From positions 16,367,213-16,431,212 of the forward strand of contig CP099841.1 of the NCBI GenBank assembly GCA_030062745.1: a DNA stretch of 64,000 bases, given 5' to 3'. Shown here piece by piece: positions 61,514-64,000 of this stretch (positions within the stretch are counted from its first letter, which is position 1; every line of letters begins with the position of its first letter). The notes below the pieces were generated by a model, which was given only the letters and a program-made list of their open reading frames with translations, had not been told where the DNA came from and ran no database searches. The translations under genes and the position numbers were made by a program. Source of the DNA: Capitulum mitella. Lineage: Eukaryota; Arthropoda; Thecostraca; Pollicipedomorpha; Pollicipedidae.

Positions 61514-62789
61514 TTAACCCGCGCACGACCGTCGGTCGGTTTCGAACATGCGCGACGGGGGGGGGCAGTTGGCCGCCCCCCCTAACTCACGAACGATTGG
61601 TCGCACGATAAAAATTAGCATACGGTTGGAAGCTCATGACGAGTAGAGCTCGAAACTGGTCTCATTTTTAGTTTCAGAAAATATCCAAGCAATTTACACC
61701 CTATATATGTTTTCTCCTAGCCGACTGCATGAGACCGAGAAATGGCCTGAATCTCAAGGGCTGTCACTAATACCGCATAGATACAGGCACCAGCGCACAA
61801 GTAAAGGTCCGCGGGTGCTCATACACGTCTAATTTCATATTTTCATATTTTTCATATTTTCATATTTCTATATTTCTAATTTTCCAATTTCATAATAACA
61901 TTTGTTCAATATATACGCCGAAAAGTTGAGTTAAAGTGATGGCATTTCTCGCGTCAGCTGACAGCGTGCACCGCTACCGTATGCGGTAACAAATTGGCGG
62001 GAACTAATTTTAGCGTTCCTTTATTTTCGTGAAAAAAGACTATCTATGTAAATTTTATTGATCTTAGTGGTTCTTGTCATGGTTTTTCATGCTTAAATTT
62101 TGGAAAAATTTATTAGTTACCAATCTACAAAATTGGCGGAGCTTTATTCGCGAGAGCCTGTTTACTTCCAAAATATGATACTTTTTCAAACTTTTTGAGG
62201 TTCCTGGTATTACTTACGTCTGTGCAAACTAGTTCTGCCATTTTCTACCCATTCTGAGTAATTCATCGCCGATTTTGACGGTGGTACATTTTGGCTCACT
62301 ACAGTTATTCGTGACCTGACCTCAGGTCAATGACTGGAAGTCACTGATACATTGCCCCATGACGGTAACTAGATGTCTGCTTCACTCCGCACTGAAAATG
62401 TTATGAAATATTCTGTCAATTTCCGAAGAAACGACATGTCTTAAAAATGGGTTTGACCTTAGGTCAATGACCCGGTAAATTCTGAAAAATCTGAGATAGC
62501 AGATTTGTTGCATCTATCACGATCACTAATCCCTGAAAGTATTATTGAGATATTTTGTTTTGCGGAAAAGTTAGAGGGCGCTAAACGTTTTTGGACATAG
62601 GTCTGTTTGACCTGACCTAGGTCAGGCACCTGACCTGACCTGACCTGAGGTCAAAATTTTGACAGGAGATGTAAAATTGATAAGGCAAAAGGTACGCAAA
62701 GTGTCATGACTGTGTTTGTTCGTTCTCTTGCAGTGCCAGGAAAACCTCAGGGGGGCGGTCAACTGTCCCCCCAGTCGGGGACGGGTTAA
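61514..62789 (-). mobile_element. Family A element, copy 5 (inverted)
   Basis: TTAACCCGCGCACGACCG at left; CAGTCGGGGACGGGTTAA at right; TTAA at both ends. Both subterminal hairpins are clear (GGGGGGGCAGTTGGCCGCCC; GGGGGGCGGTCAACTGTCCC). The interior is inverted family A and holds a dense cluster of TGACCT words at 62608-62652. A short ATTTTCATATTT tandem repeat lies at 61840-61885. Confidence 0.88.
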
Positions 62790-64000
62790 TTGAGATCATT
62801 CAGTAGATCAGCAGAAAAATGCTTTTGGCCTTGGAAGACCTCAGCTGACATGATTCAACTTGCCTCAGCTTTAAGGCATCTGTATTCATCATCCACTCGT
62901 CACCATATTCCGACGACAGAATGTGCTAATGTTCATGATTTGATTTTGGCTAACCCAGATTGACCTAACCCATACTACAACTAGCGTTTTGATTGTAAAT
63001 GTGTCACACCGGCGAACTTCCGACAATGTTTTATTGCTGGGTGTTCGGCATAGTCGGCAGACTACGTGCGCGACATAACGCCCTGCCCTCGGTCCGGCAC
63101 GCTTGCGGCCGGCCCCGACCAGGGATCGGCCGCAGGACCTCCCCACTTTGCAATGCTAAAACGAAAAGAAGTTACGGACTAATTTTAAAATTTAGAGGGA
63201 GAAAAGATTTCAGCGAGGAGTTCAGGACACAACATTTTTTTGCTGCTGTTGCTTCGCTACTGCGAAAGTTAGTCGCGAGAACAACGAGGGATGGGCGATT
63301 CCCCCCCCACCAGTGCGCATGTTAAGGGGACCATAAGTTTGGTGTTTGCCAAAACCTTTTCACTCGGATATAATGATATTGAGCTGTATCAGACTGCATG
63401 TTTTGGAAGCTAGGCAAATGTGTTAAATATACCGTTGCTAAAACTTGGTCCCGCACGCAGTATCCGGTATCAAAATAGCCTACTCCAATCATTGGGTAGC
63501 GCTACATTTGTCTGCTTCTGCTGACACACCGCACGCAGGTGACACACAAAAATCGCAGGCGACCACACTCCTTCACGCTGCGTCGATACAAGCCGTGCTT
63601 TGTATTCTGCCATCGCTTCTGAACGAGTCATTCATCTAGTCTTGAAACAAAACGAAGAACTGAGGTTAGCCCATTTGTTAGTCCGCTTCTTCATGATTCG
63701 TACCTTATGGTCTAATCTCACGCACCGTAATTGGAGCGGTCTTTGTAGATTCGGTACATAAATCTGCATTAGAACAAAGCGTTTCGGCTATTTTCGGTCG
63801 AAGACCATTGCATTGGTGCGCTTTTGCTGAGTCGGACAGTACAGTAACACAAGGGCTAGGATCAATGGAAAGATATACGCGCATTTTTTGCAGAGGTATA
63901 AGTCAGCGACTGTCGTGACCCGTTACCTGACCAAAGACCATCTGGGGCAAATTAATGATTGTGATTTTTCAGATATAATGTCAATTTGAGTCTTAAACCA
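62790..64000. other. Unrecognised non-coding stretch
   Basis: No supported feature. A C-run lies at 63300-63310. The frames near 62889-63325 are GC-rich on both strands and match nothing I know. Confidence 0.4.

Overview
The window looks like non-coding, repeat-rich nuclear DNA from an invertebrate animal, most likely an arthropod; a crustacean is possible, but that last step is only a guess. Nothing bacterial is present: no dense long ORFs, operons or rRNA. Most open frames are short and chance-like. The one clear host gene is split into small exons by long introns, and the rest is dominated by transposon remnants, satellites and microsatellites.

Host gene (minus strand, 45962 down to 34212). 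Five exons encode the second half of Ig domain 1, all of Ig2 and all of Ig3 of a DIP / lachesin-like (IgLON-type) neuronal cell-surface protein. Each exon has plausible splice sites. The three middle introns and the two outer splice ends agree in phase (phase 0 into exon A, phase 1 at every later junction), so the five pieces join into about 266 codons without a stop. The signal peptide and first half of Ig1 (upstream, coordinates above 46 kb) and the C-terminal membrane-anchor exon (below 34 kb) were not found. They may lie outside the window or be too short to recognise.

Mobile DNA. (i) At least three families of roughly 1.2 kb non-autonomous elements have TTAA at both ends followed by CCC (called A, B and F here), reminiscent of piggyBac-type MITEs. 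There are five A copies, two near-complete B copies plus a mosaic and a fragment, and two F copies. (ii) Penelope-like retroelement (PLE) fragments with RT C-terminus and GIY-YIG tail lie near 14 kb (+) and 18.7-21.2 kb (-). (iii) 5'-truncated non-LTR retrotransposons lie in host-gene introns at 35.0-35.5 kb (+) and 43.7-44.45 kb (-). (iv) A pair of putative tRNA-derived SINE copies lies at 21.8 and 23.1 kb. (v) A giant inverted repeat with ~0.83 kb arms lies at 16.09-18.02 kb. (vi) A ~137-bp diverged satellite lies at 58.37-59.2 kb, and there is a 30-bp minisatellite at 43.3 and 45.35 kb. Many otherwise unrelated repeats carry AGGTCA / TGACCT half-sites, often palindromic.

Layout: 0-5.4 kb unrecognised; 5.4-10.2 kb two F elements; 10.2-14 kb unrecognised; 14-21.3 kb PLE / A1 / inverted-repeat cluster; 21.3-34 kb SINE, B and A copies; 34.2-46 kb host gene with TE-filled introns; 46-53.5 kb GC-rich patch, microsatellites, nested A/B/E elements; 53.5-64 kb mostly unrecognised, with the satellite and A5. 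The most unusual local observation is a degenerate ~35-bp tandem array in the last recovered intron whose final unit overlaps the 3' end and splice donor of an Ig3 exon.

All homology statements are from reading translations and sequence by eye; no database search was run.
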